A stretch of DNA of 64,000 bases from Prochlorococcus sp. AG-347-L17 (GTDB taxonomy: Bacteria; Cyanobacteriota; Cyanobacteriia; PCC-6307; Cyanobiaceae). The translations under genes were made by a program, and so were the position numbers. The notes below the pieces were generated by a model that worked only from the letters and a program-made list of their open reading frames with translations, was not told the DNA's origin and made no database searches. The stretch covers positions 55,976 to 119,975 of the forward strand of contig QCCN01000003.1 of NCBI GenBank assembly GCA_003278925.1. Reading direction: 5' to 3'. This document shows positions 27,370 to 36,173 of this stretch, one piece after another (positions within the stretch are counted from its first letter, which is position 1; each line of letters begins with the position of its first letter).

Positions 27370-28106
27370 TAATTATTAGTAGCGGACTGCTGTTTTACAA
27401 GCTCAAAAAATTCTTGTTTTAAACTTAAATCGTGTCTAAAATCTCCTCGAACAACGGAATTAATCATGCTTGTATTTGGTTCTTTGACTCCCCTCCACTT
27501 CATACAATAATGTTGGGCCTTTACAATAATGCCTAAACCTTTAGGTTCGCAAAGTTTTTCAATTTCATCTGCAAGGATCATTACAGCTTCTTCCTGAATA
27601 TGAGGTCTTGAAAAAACCCAATCAGCAACTCTCGCAAATTTTGAAAGTCCTATGACCTTATTTCCAGGTTTAATACCTATCCAACACTCTCCTAGAATTG
27701 GTACTAAGTGATGTGAACATGCAGATCTGACAGAAATTGGACCAACAGTATAAATTTCATCAAGATTCTTGTCATTGGGAAAGCTTGTAACTTTAGGTTG
27801 TTCATAATATCTGCCTTTAAAAACTTCGTTTAGATACATTTTTGAAACTCTCTCAGCAGTTTCTTGAGTATTATGATCATTCTCAACATCAATTACGAGG
27901 GACTTTAGTAGATCCTTAACTCTTGAGGCTACTTCTTTTTCTAAAATTTCTAATTCACCAGGATTTATAAAATCAGAAATATTATCGTTTGCACTAAATC
28001 TTGTTCCAGAATTCTTAATTCTGTCTCTTATAATTTCAGAAATTAGTTTATTAGTAATCTGGTCGTCAAAGTTTCTAATATTATCGTTGGGTAATGTAGA
28101 GGTCAT
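27366..28106 (-). CDS. folE: GTP cyclohydrolase I
   Basis: FolE makes 7,8-dihydroneopterin triphosphate, the first step to folate and pterins. At 246 residues it is longer than E. coli FolE because of a 45-residue polar N-terminal extension. The core contains the zinc and catalytic motifs VRSACSHHLVPILGECWIGI and VIGLSKFARVADWVFSRPHIQE, then KAQHYCMKWRGVKEP. A pterin link exists with the PCD-like protein at 9776, but that protein lacks the dehydratase histidines. A 153-bp gap lies upstream, so it probably has its own promoter. Confidence 0.95.
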   Translation of the reverse strand: MTSTLPNDNIRNFDDQITNKLISEIIRDRIKNSGTRFSANDNISDFINPGELEILEKEVASRVKDLLKSLVIDVENDHNTQETAERVSKMYLNEVFKGRYYEQPKVTSFPNDKNLDEIYTVGPISVRSACSHHLVPILGECWIGIKPGNKVIGLSKFARVADWVFSRPHIQEEAVMILADEIEKLCEPKGLGIIVKAQHYCMKWRGVKEPNTSMINSVVRGDFRHDLSLKQEFFELVKQQSATNNY

Positions 28107-28259
28107 AAAATTTTAAACAGAAAATTGTATGCAACTTAATTAACTGTATCTTCCAAAAGCTTAATTGCTCATATACTATATCACATTCTCTTGTTCAATC
28201 GGGTTCTAATAGTACTTAAAAAAATCACTGTTTTAAGATTAATCAGATAACCAGAATGT
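28107..28259. other. 153-bp gap upstream of folE
   Basis: This gap holds no gene. An inverted repeat CTTAAAA-N9-TTTTAAG at about 28215-28237 lies between the end of the SDR gene and folE and could be a weak terminator. No other structure was recognised. Confidence 0.25.
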
Positions 28260-28967
28260 TTAAAAGGCTCCGCCAGAAGGCATCAAAGTCAAGTCTTCGA
28301 TCAATTGTGATTGAGGTTTATTAGCCATGTAGAGAATAGTTTTTGATACCTCTTTTGAGGAAAGCATAGAAGTTCTATCAAAATCGGAATTGATTGATTC
28401 GGAGTCCCAAAGAGGAGTATTGACTGAACCAAGAGTTATTGTGCAAGCTCTTATTGAATTAGATCTCTCCTCCTCCCTCAAGCATTTAGTAAACATAGCT
28501 AATGCAGATTTTGAAACACAATAAGCTCCCCATTGGGGGAATGCATTATAAGAGGCATGACTACTAACGTTAATAACTAAACCACCATTTTTTCTCATTT
28601 GAGGAATTATTGAACTACAAATTTGAAAAACACTTGTCAGGTTTATTTGAATAGTTTGTTCCCATTGACCTAATTCCATTTCGACTAAAGGGCTATTAAA
28701 TGCGCAACCGGCATTATTTATCAATACTGAAGGGCATCCATATTTCTCAATTGCCTCTTTAACACAATGATCTATTTCTAGGGGATTAAATAAATCACAT
28801 TTTACTAGGTTAATTTTTGATTTAGTGGTCAACAGTTCGCTCTTTAGTTTCTCCATTAAATCCATATTCCTGGAGAGTAAAATTAAATCCCAGCCTGCAT
28901 TAGCAAAAGTAATTGCGGTAGATCTACCAATACCTTTAGTAGCACCCGTTATAAAAGCTAGTTTCAA
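28260..28967 (-). CDS. Short-chain dehydrogenase/reductase
   Basis: This NAD(P)-dependent oxidoreductase has the Rossmann motif FITGATKGIGRSTAI, LINNAGCAF and the catalytic triad in INVSSHASYN plus AYCVSKSAL. From TTG at 28965-28967 it is 235 residues, starting KLAFITG like its relatives, one base after accA. An ATG further upstream would overlap accA by 56 bases. The lack of a long N-terminus and the nearby accA, aar and ado suggest fatty-acid or fatty-aldehyde chemistry, but FabG-like or sepiapterin-type activity are equally possible. Confidence 0.85.
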   Translation of the reverse strand: MKLAFITGATKGIGRSTAITFANAGWDLILLSRNMDLMEKLKSELLTTKSKINLVKCDLFNPLEIDHCVKEAIEKYGCPSVLINNAGCAFNSPLVEMELGQWEQTIQINLTSVFQICSSIIPQMRKNGGLVINVSSHASYNAFPQWGAYCVSKSALAMFTKCLREEERSNSIRACTITLGSVNTPLWDSESINSDFDRTSMLSSKEVSKTILYMANKPQSQLIEDLTLMPSGGAF

Positions 28968-28968
28968 G

Positions 28969-29976
28969 TTATTCAGTTTTTTGGGGGATTTCACTATAAA
29001 TCTCTTCAATATTATTTGCTTCAATAAATTTACCTAAAACCCTGAACTTTTTGTATCTTTCCTCAATTAATTGGTCTTCAGGCATTTGAAGTAGAGCATT
29101 CAGGTGTTTCTCAATAGCCTCTTTTAGTGTATTACCAGCATCTAAAGGAGCCCAATTATTCCCACCAGAAGGTTCTGGTAAAACCTCATCTATAATACCT
29201 AATTTAAGTAAATCTTTGCCTGTAATTTTAAGTGCTGATGCCGCTTCTGGTGCCTTCGCAGCATCTCTCCACAAAATTGATGCACATGCTTCTGGACTAG
29301 CAACCGTGTAAACACTGTGTTCAAACATTAGTAACCTATCGGCGACACCTATTCCAAGTGCGCCTCCTGAACCTCCTTCTCCAATGACAGTAGCAACAAT
29401 TGGAACTTTCAATCCAAACATCTCTCGAAGGTTTCTTGCAATTGCTTCACCTTGACCTTGTTCTTCAGCTTTTAAACCAGCATAAGCTCCAGGAGTATCA
29501 ATAAATGTAAGAATTGGCAAAGCGAATCTATTTGCATGCTGCATTAATCTAAGAGCTTTTCTATAACCTCCTGGTTTTGCCATCCCAAAGTTTCTTACTA
29601 CATTTTCTTTTGTGTCCCTTCCTTTCTGATGACCTAAGATCAACACTGGTCTATTATTTATCGAACCTATCCCCCCAATTAGTGCCATATCATCGCCACC
29701 ATTTCTGTCTCCATGTAATTCGATCCAGTCATCACAAAACATTTGAACAAAATCCAAAGTACTAGGTCTTTGAGGATGTCTAGCTACCTGAATCTTTTGA
29801 GCAGGGGTGAGAGATTTAAATATTTCTTCTCTTCTCCTAGCAGCCAAGGTTTCAAGCTGCAGAAGCTGTTGACTAACATCTACTTCTGAATCTCGAGCTA
29901 ATTCTTTAATTTGCTCTATCTGCTTCTCAAGTTCAACAAGAGGCTTTTCAAAATCAAGGAGGTAACGTTTAGCCAT
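28969..29976 (-). CDS. accA: Acetyl-CoA carboxylase carboxyltransferase subunit alpha
   Basis: AccA is half of the carboxyltransferase that makes malonyl-CoA, the first committed step of fatty-acid synthesis. It has 335 residues. The N-terminal helical part ([20 protein letters not shown]) is followed by the crotonase-fold domain with [50 protein letters not shown] and the oxyanion-type [15 protein letters not shown]. accD is not in the window. It sits three bases after aar, so fatty-acid synthesis and acyl-ACP reduction are co-expressed. Confidence 0.97.
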   Translation of the reverse strand: MAKRYLLDFEKPLVELEKQIEQIKELARDSEVDVSQQLLQLETLAARRREEIFKSLTPAQKIQVARHPQRPSTLDFVQMFCDDWIELHGDRNGGDDMALIGGIGSINNRPVLILGHQKGRDTKENVVRNFGMAKPGGYRKALRLMQHANRFALPILTFIDTPGAYAGLKAEEQGQGEAIARNLREMFGLKVPIVATVIGEGGSGGALGIGVADRLLMFEHSVYTVASPEACASILWRDAAKAPEAASALKITGKDLLKLGIIDEVLPEPSGGNNWAPLDAGNTLKEAIEKHLNALLQMPEDQLIEERYKKFRVLGKFIEANNIEEIYSEIPQKTE

Positions 29977-29979
29977 AAT

Positions 29980-31020
29980 TTAAACAGTTAATACTTTAGG
30001 CTGCTTATCAAGTCCAATCGCAGAAAAACCATGCTTTAAAGATGCTGCTCCAATAAACTCCATCTTTTCAAGGGAAATGTTATTTCTTCCCCAACTAAAG
30101 TTTGTATGACACTTTTCAAATTCTAAAATCATAGCCTCTGCAAAGCAAGCAAACATCTCTCGCTGAGGGTTTTGCATTTCCGCAAGTTCCATCATATTCC
30201 AACCAATATCATTGAAAAACTTTACTATACCTCCTTTTAAAACATGAATATTTTCACCCTTAAATTTCGCATCAAGATTTTTGGGGTATCCGCCATCAAT
30301 CATTAAACATGGTTTTTTTAAATTATCTGTATCAATTTCAATAGTTTTAGGCATACTTGCAACCCATACAACAATATCCGCCTGAGGTAACGCCTCATTT
30401 AAGCTTGTTACAGTGCCACCATCTAATTCTTTTTGTAAAAGCGCTAGTGGTTCTTGTTGTCTTGCGACCATAAGAAGTTCCGAAATCCCAGTTTTATTGA
30501 TAAGCCATCTACAAACAGCACTACCAATATCACCTGTAGCACCAATTACAGCAACAGTTGCTTTTTTAAGGTCTATCCCAATGCGAGGCGCATTTATTTC
30601 TAGTTGCTTACAAATAACCCAGGCGGTATGAGTATTGCCAGTAGTAAACCTTTCCCACTCTAATGAAGTATTTCTAATTTGTTTATGCTGTAGAAGATTA
30701 AAATTCTCAAAAATAATAGAAGTAAATCCTCCTAAAGCGGTAATGTTAATCCCTTTTTTCTGAGCTAGTTCCATAGCATTTAGTACTTTTCTTCTAGCCG
30801 TTTTAAACCTAGAAAGCATTTCAGGAACAAAGCACGAATCTATATAAGAACCTTCAATAGATATTCCAGTAGCACTCTTAACTTCTACATTTTCAACAAG
30901 CTGAGGAGGAGCAGTACACCAAACATCCAAGTCGCCATCAGCGATATGATCAAAGCCTAGCATCGAAGCTTTTCTTTTTGCATCTTCAAAACTGGTTGAG
31001 TGACCTATTAACCCAAACAT
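29980..31020 (-). CDS. aar: Long-chain acyl-[acyl-carrier-protein] reductase
   Basis: AAR reduces acyl-ACP to fatty aldehyde, the first step of cyanobacterial alkane synthesis. The 346-residue protein begins [18 protein letters not shown], has the nucleotide motif [18 protein letters not shown], and the Cys-bearing [10 protein letters not shown] region before it. The family-typical [10 protein letters not shown] follows, and the C-terminus contains [13 protein letters not shown]. It is immediately downstream of ado and upstream of accA, the usual arrangement in marine picocyanobacteria. Confidence 0.96.
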   Translation of the reverse strand: MFGLIGHSTSFEDAKRKASMLGFDHIADGDLDVWCTAPPQLVENVEVKSATGISIEGSYIDSCFVPEMLSRFKTARRKVLNAMELAQKKGINITALGGFTSIIFENFNLLQHKQIRNTSLEWERFTTGNTHTAWVICKQLEINAPRIGIDLKKATVAVIGATGDIGSAVCRWLINKTGISELLMVARQQEPLALLQKELDGGTVTSLNEALPQADIVVWVASMPKTIEIDTDNLKKPCLMIDGGYPKNLDAKFKGENIHVLKGGIVKFFNDIGWNMMELAEMQNPQREMFACFAEAMILEFEKCHTNFSWGRNNISLEKMEFIGAASLKHGFSAIGLDKQPKVLTV

Positions 31021-31128
31021 TTAGAATTTATAAATGGTTTCTATACGATGTTATGAACAATAGCACAGAGGTAACTACTTAAATAGGTTTGATTAATTAT
31101 TAAAATCCTTAATTAATTAGAAATTTAA

Positions 31129-31857
31129 TTAGACGATAGCTGCCATAGCCATTCTTGCAATTTCTCTATTATCTAAACCTATTTCCATCAATGTATCTTG
31201 ATAAGCAATCATAAATTCTTCCATTAATTCTTCTCTATCCATAGCTAAAACTGATGCGTCATCCGCTACTTCATCTAACATCTTTTTAATTAACGGAAGA
31301 TTAACCTTATTAGCTTCCATTAATTCCTCTTTACAAGTAGATAAATTCTCTTTAAGCCACTCTTGGCCATAATTCAAATGAAGATATTCATCTTTAACCA
31401 CTCCCTCTGTTATTTTTTTTGCAAAAGGATCAGCAACTCTTATGTAAACGTTATAAGCAGAGATTGCAAATGCTTCAATTAAGATAGCTTGTATTAAAAG
31501 ACATGTTGTTAAATTTCCTTTTTCAAGAGCAACTTGAAAATTACCATGTAGTTTAGAAAAGAATTTTTTAGCAAATTCCATATCAGCGACTACACCTAAA
31601 TTTCTTCCACATGCAGTGAAGCCTTTTTTATGCTTCATTTCCATTCTCGCCAATTTAGTTAACTCCTCTAACTCATTTGGAATTAAAGTTGCTATCGAAA
31701 TGTAATTATCATGAGCCTCTTGCTCTCCCTCTATAACAATTGCATTTATTCTGCTGTAAGCATCCTTATAAGAATCTGTAGTGAAGTCGGGCAAATCTAA
31801 AGAAATCGGATTAGTCGATTGTTCAATAGTTTTTTTATTTGATTCTAGAGTTTGCAT
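31129..31857 (-). CDS. ado: Aldehyde deformylating oxygenase
   Basis: ADO converts fatty aldehyde to an alkane one carbon shorter plus formate, using a non-heme di-iron centre. From ATG at 31855-31857 it has 242 residues. The ligand sets are visible: VIEGEQEAHDNY, MEMKHKKGF, LLIQAILIEAFAIS and DEYLHLNYGQEW. The helical ferritin-like fold is complete. The open frame starts nine codons earlier, but MQTLESNKK matches family starts. With aar it forms the pentadecane/heptadecane pathway. Reducing power probably comes from ferredoxin. Confidence 0.97.
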   Translation of the reverse strand: MQTLESNKKTIEQSTNPISLDLPDFTTDSYKDAYSRINAIVIEGEQEAHDNYISIATLIPNELEELTKLARMEMKHKKGFTACGRNLGVVADMEFAKKFFSKLHGNFQVALEKGNLTTCLLIQAILIEAFAISAYNVYIRVADPFAKKITEGVVKDEYLHLNYGQEWLKENLSTCKEELMEANKVNLPLIKKMLDEVADDASVLAMDREELMEEFMIAYQDTLMEIGLDNREIARMAMAAIV

Positions 31858-31968
31858 GACAGTAATCTTTAGCTCATTATGCATGAATATTACACGATTA
31901 TAGAGAGTTTATTTAAATATCATGAAAATAGTTTCAATTGTTAAGTCACATTTTTTACTTAAACTTAT

Positions 31969-32763
31969 TTAAGAATTGTTTGGCCAATCTGATTGCATCA
32001 GATTCATAATCAATTTGAACCAATGATTAATCAATAATTCCTTTAAATTTTCCCCTAAAGACTCATTTGCTCCTCTACTATCTCCTATTACACCTGATTT
32101 ACTGAAGTCGTCAGTAAGCCAAGCTGTAGGCGCATTGCCCTCTAGACTCCAACCTTCAGGAATTTCTACTTTATTACCTTCATTTGGGCGTTCATCACCT
32201 ACTAATTCTGGTTTTAAAGCCAGCATCAAACTTGTTTCAGCTAAAGAAGCATGAAGCCCATCCTCTATCTCAGTTTTTGTTAACAATTCACTTAATCCAT
32301 TAACACCACTCCATAAGAAACATGGGAAAACTGCCATCCCTGGTGAGAAACTTCTTAGCTCTCTTGCCGCAGTATTTAGTAGCGAGATTTGACCTCCATG
32401 TCCATTAATCAATATCAATCTTTTAAAACCCATTTCAGATAGTTGACCTCCCACTTCCTTAATCATTGAAGTAATTAAATTTGAAGAAAGTGAAATTGTC
32501 CCGGCAAAACCCTTATGTTCTGGCGAAAAACCAATATATTGAGTTGGAAGTTTTTTTAATGGAATATCGGCAGAGAGCATTTTAAAAACTTCATTAATGA
32601 TTTCATCAACAAAAATACTATCTGTAGCAAGAGGTAAATGCGGTCCATGTTGCTCAACAGCACCGAATGGCCAAATCACTGTTGATCTTTTTTCTTTTGC
32701 AATACTCTCAATTTCTTGCCAATTTAAATATTCATATTTATTAGGTATTGGTTTAAAGTTCAT
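31969..32763 (-). CDS. Creatininase family amidohydrolase
   Basis: This 264-residue metal-dependent hydrolase has the creatininase fold. It carries VIWPFGAVEQHGPHLPLATD with the metal-binding His-Asp pattern, the LILINGHGGQISLL motif, and a Glu in GLHASLAETSLML as a further ligand. Relatives act on creatinine, formamides of riboflavin/F420 pathways (ArfB), or mycofactocin peptides; the substrate here is unknown. It is upstream of ado on the same strand with 111 bases between, so it may or may not be in the same transcript. Confidence 0.88.
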   Translation of the reverse strand: MNFKPIPNKYEYLNWQEIESIAKEKRSTVIWPFGAVEQHGPHLPLATDSIFVDEIINEVFKMLSADIPLKKLPTQYIGFSPEHKGFAGTISLSSNLITSMIKEVGGQLSEMGFKRLILINGHGGQISLLNTAARELRSFSPGMAVFPCFLWSGVNGLSELLTKTEIEDGLHASLAETSLMLALKPELVGDERPNEGNKVEIPEGWSLEGNAPTAWLTDDFSKSGVIGDSRGANESLGENLKELLINHWFKLIMNLMQSDWPNNS

Positions 32764-32829
32764 TAATTTTAATTTTGAGTACTAACATTTAGAGTATGTT
32801 AATAATTAATTATTCTTATTTTACCTACG

Positions 32830-34035
32830 ATGGGAGTCAGTAATAAAAATGCCCAAGATAATATCCAACCAAAGGGCAATAAAAAACCTCTTCAGGTACT
32901 TCACATAAGCAAGAAAGATTCTCAAGAAATAAATAATGAGCAAACCAATTTGCAAGAAGATATAAAAAAAGAAAATATTGCAATGAAACCTCAAATCATT
33001 AAAGATGATTCAATAAATGAAATTGAAGACAGTAATGAAAAGACCGAGGATTTTGATATTTCTCAACAAGATTTAAATCAAAAAGACTTAAATAGACCTT
33101 TTAATTTTTCTGAGCAAAACACAGATTTTAAATTAGAAAGAACAGTCGATGAATTCGATTTTGATGAAAGTGCTTTTTTGGAGGCTTTAAATGCAAATGA
33201 GCCAATTGGGGCTACTGGAGAAACAATTTCAGGTAAGGTTATAGCAATCGAAAGTGATGGATTATATGTTGACATTGGTGGGAAAGCACCTGGTTATATG
33301 CCAAAAAAAGAATGTGGTTTGGGTGTCATAACTAACTTTAAAGAAAAGTTTTCTATAGGCCTTGAAATGGAAGTTTTGGTTATCAAAGAACAAAATGCTG
33401 ATGGGATGGTAACAGTGAGCGCTCGGGCATTAATTCTCAGGCAAAGTTGGGAGAAAGTATCAAATTCTGCAAAAAATGGTGAATTAATTAACGTTTTAAT
33501 TAATGGATTTAACAGAGGTGGGCTTACTTGTGATGTAGATGGATTAAGAGGATTCATCCCAAGATCCCAACTTGAAGATGGTCAAGATTATCAATCTTTT
33601 GTTGGCAAAACTCTAAAAGTAGCGTTTCTTGAAGTGAATCCAGAATCAAGAAAATTAGTTCTCTCTGAAAAGAAAGCATCATTAGTCTCTAAACTTACAA
33701 GTTTAGAATTAGGTCAATTAATTGAAGGAGAAGTTTTAGCAGTAAAACCATATGGCTTCTTTATAGATTTAGGAGGAGCTAGTGGACTCCTTCATCAATC
33801 CTCAGTAACAAATGGATCTATTCGTTCTTTAAGAGAAGTTTTTAGAGAAGGGGAAATGATAAAAGCTTTAATATCTGAAATAGACCTCGAAAAAGGTCGT
33901 ATTGGTCTCAATACAGCACTCCTAGAAAACTCTGCGGGAGAATTAATAATTGATAAGCAAAAAGTTATGCAAGAAGCTACAGAGAGAGCACTAAAAACTA
34001 AAGCACTCTTCGATAAAAAAGAACAAGATAAATGA
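32830..34035 (+). CDS. S1 RNA-binding domain protein (ribosomal S1-like)
   Basis: This 401-residue protein has an acidic, low-complexity N-terminal 125 residues (rich in Glu, Asp, Gln, Asn) followed by three S1/OB domains. They start near GETISGKVIAIESDGLYVDI, KNGELINVLINGFNRGGLTC and LGQLIEGEVLAVKPYGFFIDL. Cyanobacteria carry two S1-type proteins; this one with the long acidic leader resembles the second paralogue rather than the main ribosomal S1. It probably binds mRNA during translation. The stop overlaps the ATG of the Tab2 gene (ATGA). Confidence 0.88.
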   Translation: MGVSNKNAQDNIQPKGNKKPLQVLHISKKDSQEINNEQTNLQEDIKKENIAMKPQIIKDDSINEIEDSNEKTEDFDISQQDLNQKDLNRPFNFSEQNTDFKLERTVDEFDFDESAFLEALNANEPIGATGETISGKVIAIESDGLYVDIGGKAPGYMPKKECGLGVITNFKEKFSIGLEMEVLVIKEQNADGMVTVSARALILRQSWEKVSNSAKNGELINVLINGFNRGGLTCDVDGLRGFIPRSQLEDGQDYQSFVGKTLKVAFLEVNPESRKLVLSEKKASLVSKLTSLELGQLIEGEVLAVKPYGFFIDLGGASGLLHQSSVTNGSIRSLREVFREGEMIKALISEIDLEKGRIGLNTALLENSAGELIIDKQKVMQEATERALKTKALFDKKEQDK

Positions 34036-34937
34036 ATATCAATAAAAAAATGGAGTCAAGTCTTAAATTAAAAATTTCAGATTGGGAATTAGACTTTTAC
34101 TCAAGACCAATTATTGAATCAAATGGAAAAAAAAGATGGGACTTAATTATTTGCTCTACAAGAAGTTATAAGACAGAAGAAGTTTTTCTTTGGAATAAAA
34201 AGTGCCCTGCTAATGAAGTTAATTCAGTGTGGCTTACAAAGTCACTAAATGAAGCCATAAGTGAAGCGAAAAAACAAGGGTGGGAGAAACCTTCTATAGT
34301 TCGTTTCTGGAGATCGTCGATGAAATCAATCATCAAGAAATCTCTGGAAGCGGTCAGTATTGATGCTCTTGTAAGTAGGAGAACTTACGATTTATTCGAT
34401 AGAATCGAATTTCTTGAAAAAGAGATTTATCCAAAGGAAAAAGGTTATGTAAGAGGTGTATTGGCTCCTACTTTTACTTCTAAAACGGAAAACCCTCCCA
34501 CACCTCTACCAGAAGCAGTAAGGGGTGATGCTTTAACTATCTCTGAAATATCAATTGGCGAATTAAAATCAGCAGAAAATTGGCCTATGGAATTTGGAGA
34601 TATTTTCCCAATTCAGCAAGATATAGATGATAATAACTTAGTCCCAGGATTAAGACTTTTTAGCAAAGATAGATCTTTGGCACTTTCTGCATGGTTTAGT
34701 TGTTTAGAACCTATTAAATTAGTCGTAAATAAGAATCAACTCATACTTGAAGCTTCAGAAGTTGATAAGTGGCTGGTAACTGATTTACCAGAAAAAGATG
34801 CAAACATTTTGAATACAAAGTTTTTAGAGAATAAAAAAAATTCTTTTGGCTATCAATTTATTTCCATACAGTCAACGCCGTATATCGAAAAATTTGCAGG
34901 ATTCTGGATCTTAAGAGATATTGAATTAATTGCATAA
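34032..34937 (+). CDS. Tab2/Atab2 family RNA-binding protein
   Basis: This 301-residue DUF1092 protein is found only in oxygenic phototrophs. Chlamydomonas Tab2 and Arabidopsis ATAB2 are needed for translation of photosystem I (and II) mRNAs. The family opening WELDFYSRPIIESNGKKRWDL and the conserved WEKPSIVRFWRSSMKSII region are present, as is the end KFAGFWILRDIEL. The ATGA overlap with the S1 gene suggests a joint translational role. A second in-frame ATG lies six codons in. The molecular action in cyanobacteria is inferred. Confidence 0.88.
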   Translation: MNINKKMESSLKLKISDWELDFYSRPIIESNGKKRWDLIICSTRSYKTEEVFLWNKKCPANEVNSVWLTKSLNEAISEAKKQGWEKPSIVRFWRSSMKSIIKKSLEAVSIDALVSRRTYDLFDRIEFLEKEIYPKEKGYVRGVLAPTFTSKTENPPTPLPEAVRGDALTISEISIGELKSAENWPMEFGDIFPIQQDIDDNNLVPGLRLFSKDRSLALSAWFSCLEPIKLVVNKNQLILEASEVDKWLVTDLPEKDANILNTKFLENKKNSFGYQFISIQSTPYIEKFAGFWILRDIELIA

Positions 34938-35742
34938 ATTCAGTTTAGGAGCAGGAACTATTCCTTACAAAGAAATATATTTCTCAAAAGATGAAATTTA
35001 TATTCAAAACAAAAAATTTGAGTATTATTCATCACCTATTCTTAGTCAAAATAATTTCAAACATGCCTACTTCACGAAGTCTTGCTCTGAGAAATTTCTT
35101 CAATTATTAGGGAATCACTTTAATGAAAATTCCATAAATTGTGTTTCCAATCAAATTCACAGTAATTTGATATTGCTTGGATCTCAATCGCAAAAAGGAA
35201 CTAAGACTGATGCAGATGGTCTAGTTGGCAATAAATGCAGGCAAAACTTATGGGTTTACACAGCTGATTGTATGCCAATATTTTTTGCAGATAAAAGAAC
35301 AAGAAATGTAGCAACCTTGCATTGTGGAAGAAAAGGTTTAGAAAAAAAAATAATAAAAAATCTTGTAAAAATTTTCGATATTTTTGGCACAATTAGAGAT
35401 GACTTACTTGTTGCAATAGGACCAGCGATTTCTAAGGAACATTATCTAGTTGATAAAATAACATTCAAAGAATTTTACAGAAAGGCCGAAAACCAAAACA
35501 TAACTGTCAAATTGACTAAAACTAAAAAAGATCTTTGTTTTAGTAATTCAAATCACTTCAGAGAGCAAAACTTAAATCAACTTGACCTAAAAAGATCTGC
35601 CTATAGACAACTTATAAATGAGAACATCCCTCATACAAATATAGACATCTCAAATTTATGCACATACAAATTCAATAATGAATTTTATTCCTGGAGAAGG
35701 AGCAAAACAATCTCGAGACAATGGAATCTTATTTGCTCATAA
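34930..35742 (+). CDS. PgeF/YfiH (LACC1-like) family protein
   Basis: This 270-residue protein belongs to the former polyphenol-oxidase family PF02578, whose members include the peptidoglycan-editing factor PgeF and purine nucleoside phosphorylase LACC1. The zinc/catalytic residues are in SNQIHSN, VYTADCMPIFF and ATLHCGRKGLEK. The usual HAGWRG box is changed to HCGRKG, keeping the His but not the Trp. The start is TTG and overlaps the Tab2 gene by eight bases, so it is probably co-translated. Confidence 0.85.
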   Translation: MHKFSLGAGTIPYKEIYFSKDEIYIQNKKFEYYSSPILSQNNFKHAYFTKSCSEKFLQLLGNHFNENSINCVSNQIHSNLILLGSQSQKGTKTDADGLVGNKCRQNLWVYTADCMPIFFADKRTRNVATLHCGRKGLEKKIIKNLVKIFDIFGTIRDDLLVAIGPAISKEHYLVDKITFKEFYRKAENQNITVKLTKTKKDLCFSNSNHFREQNLNQLDLKRSAYRQLINENIPHTNIDISNLCTYKFNNEFYSWRRSKTISRQWNLICS

Positions 35743-35748
35743 AGATAA

Positions 35749-36099
35749 TTAACTTGGACAAATTTCACTACTTAAGTTTTTAGCGACCAATAATTCCGTC
35801 ATCTCCTTAGTACCTTTAATATTAAAAACTTTGCCTAACAAAACATTCTCTTTGAAACCAAAAGGCTTTATTTTCACTTTGCTCCCCCTTGGGAATTCAC
35901 TCTTAAGTAGATTAGTTGCTTCAATCTCATCATTTTCATTTACATCTACACAAAATAATCCAATAGTTAAATTTCTATTTTGATCCCCCACCAAAATTGT
36001 ATTTGAACTTTTAATTTGAAGGATTTCGGCAGAGTTTACTATTACAGGATTAAGAACAATCAAGCAAATTATAAATATAATTTTTGATAATTTTTTCAA
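35749..36099 (-). CDS. Secreted small protein, possibly nuclease-like
   Basis: This 116-residue protein has a clear signal peptide: positive start MKKLSK, hydrophobic core IIFIICLIVLNPVIV and a likely cut after NSA. The mature part of about 92 residues has a beta pattern (AEILQIKSSNTILV, LTIGLFCVDV) and then KVKIKPFGFKENVLLGKVF that loosely matches the staphylococcal nuclease fold, but without the conserved Asp-Glu-Arg set. It is probably a periplasmic protein of unknown activity. Two cysteines could form a disulfide. Confidence 0.65.
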   Translation of the reverse strand: MKKLSKIIFIICLIVLNPVIVNSAEILQIKSSNTILVGDQNRNLTIGLFCVDVNENDEIEATNLLKSEFPRGSKVKIKPFGFKENVLLGKVFNIKGTKEMTELLVAKNLSSEICPS

Positions 36100-36149
36100 T
36101 TCAGAAATATCTAAGTTTTTTAATTATTTTAAAGTTAATTTTTTAAAAT

Positions 36150-36173
36150 GACTAATTTAAAAAAAAATTAGTC
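36150..36173 (-). terminator. Hairpin at the end of ilvB
   Basis: GACTAATTT, a six-base T loop on the mRNA and AAATTAGTC form a 9-bp stem that includes the ilvB stop codon, followed by ATTTT. This is a plausible intrinsic terminator made almost only of A-T pairs. Confidence 0.5.

Noticed and set aside
31858..31884. Longer start for ado
   Set aside because: The later ATG giving MQTLESNKK is the start I recall for relatives; the nine extra codons have no support.
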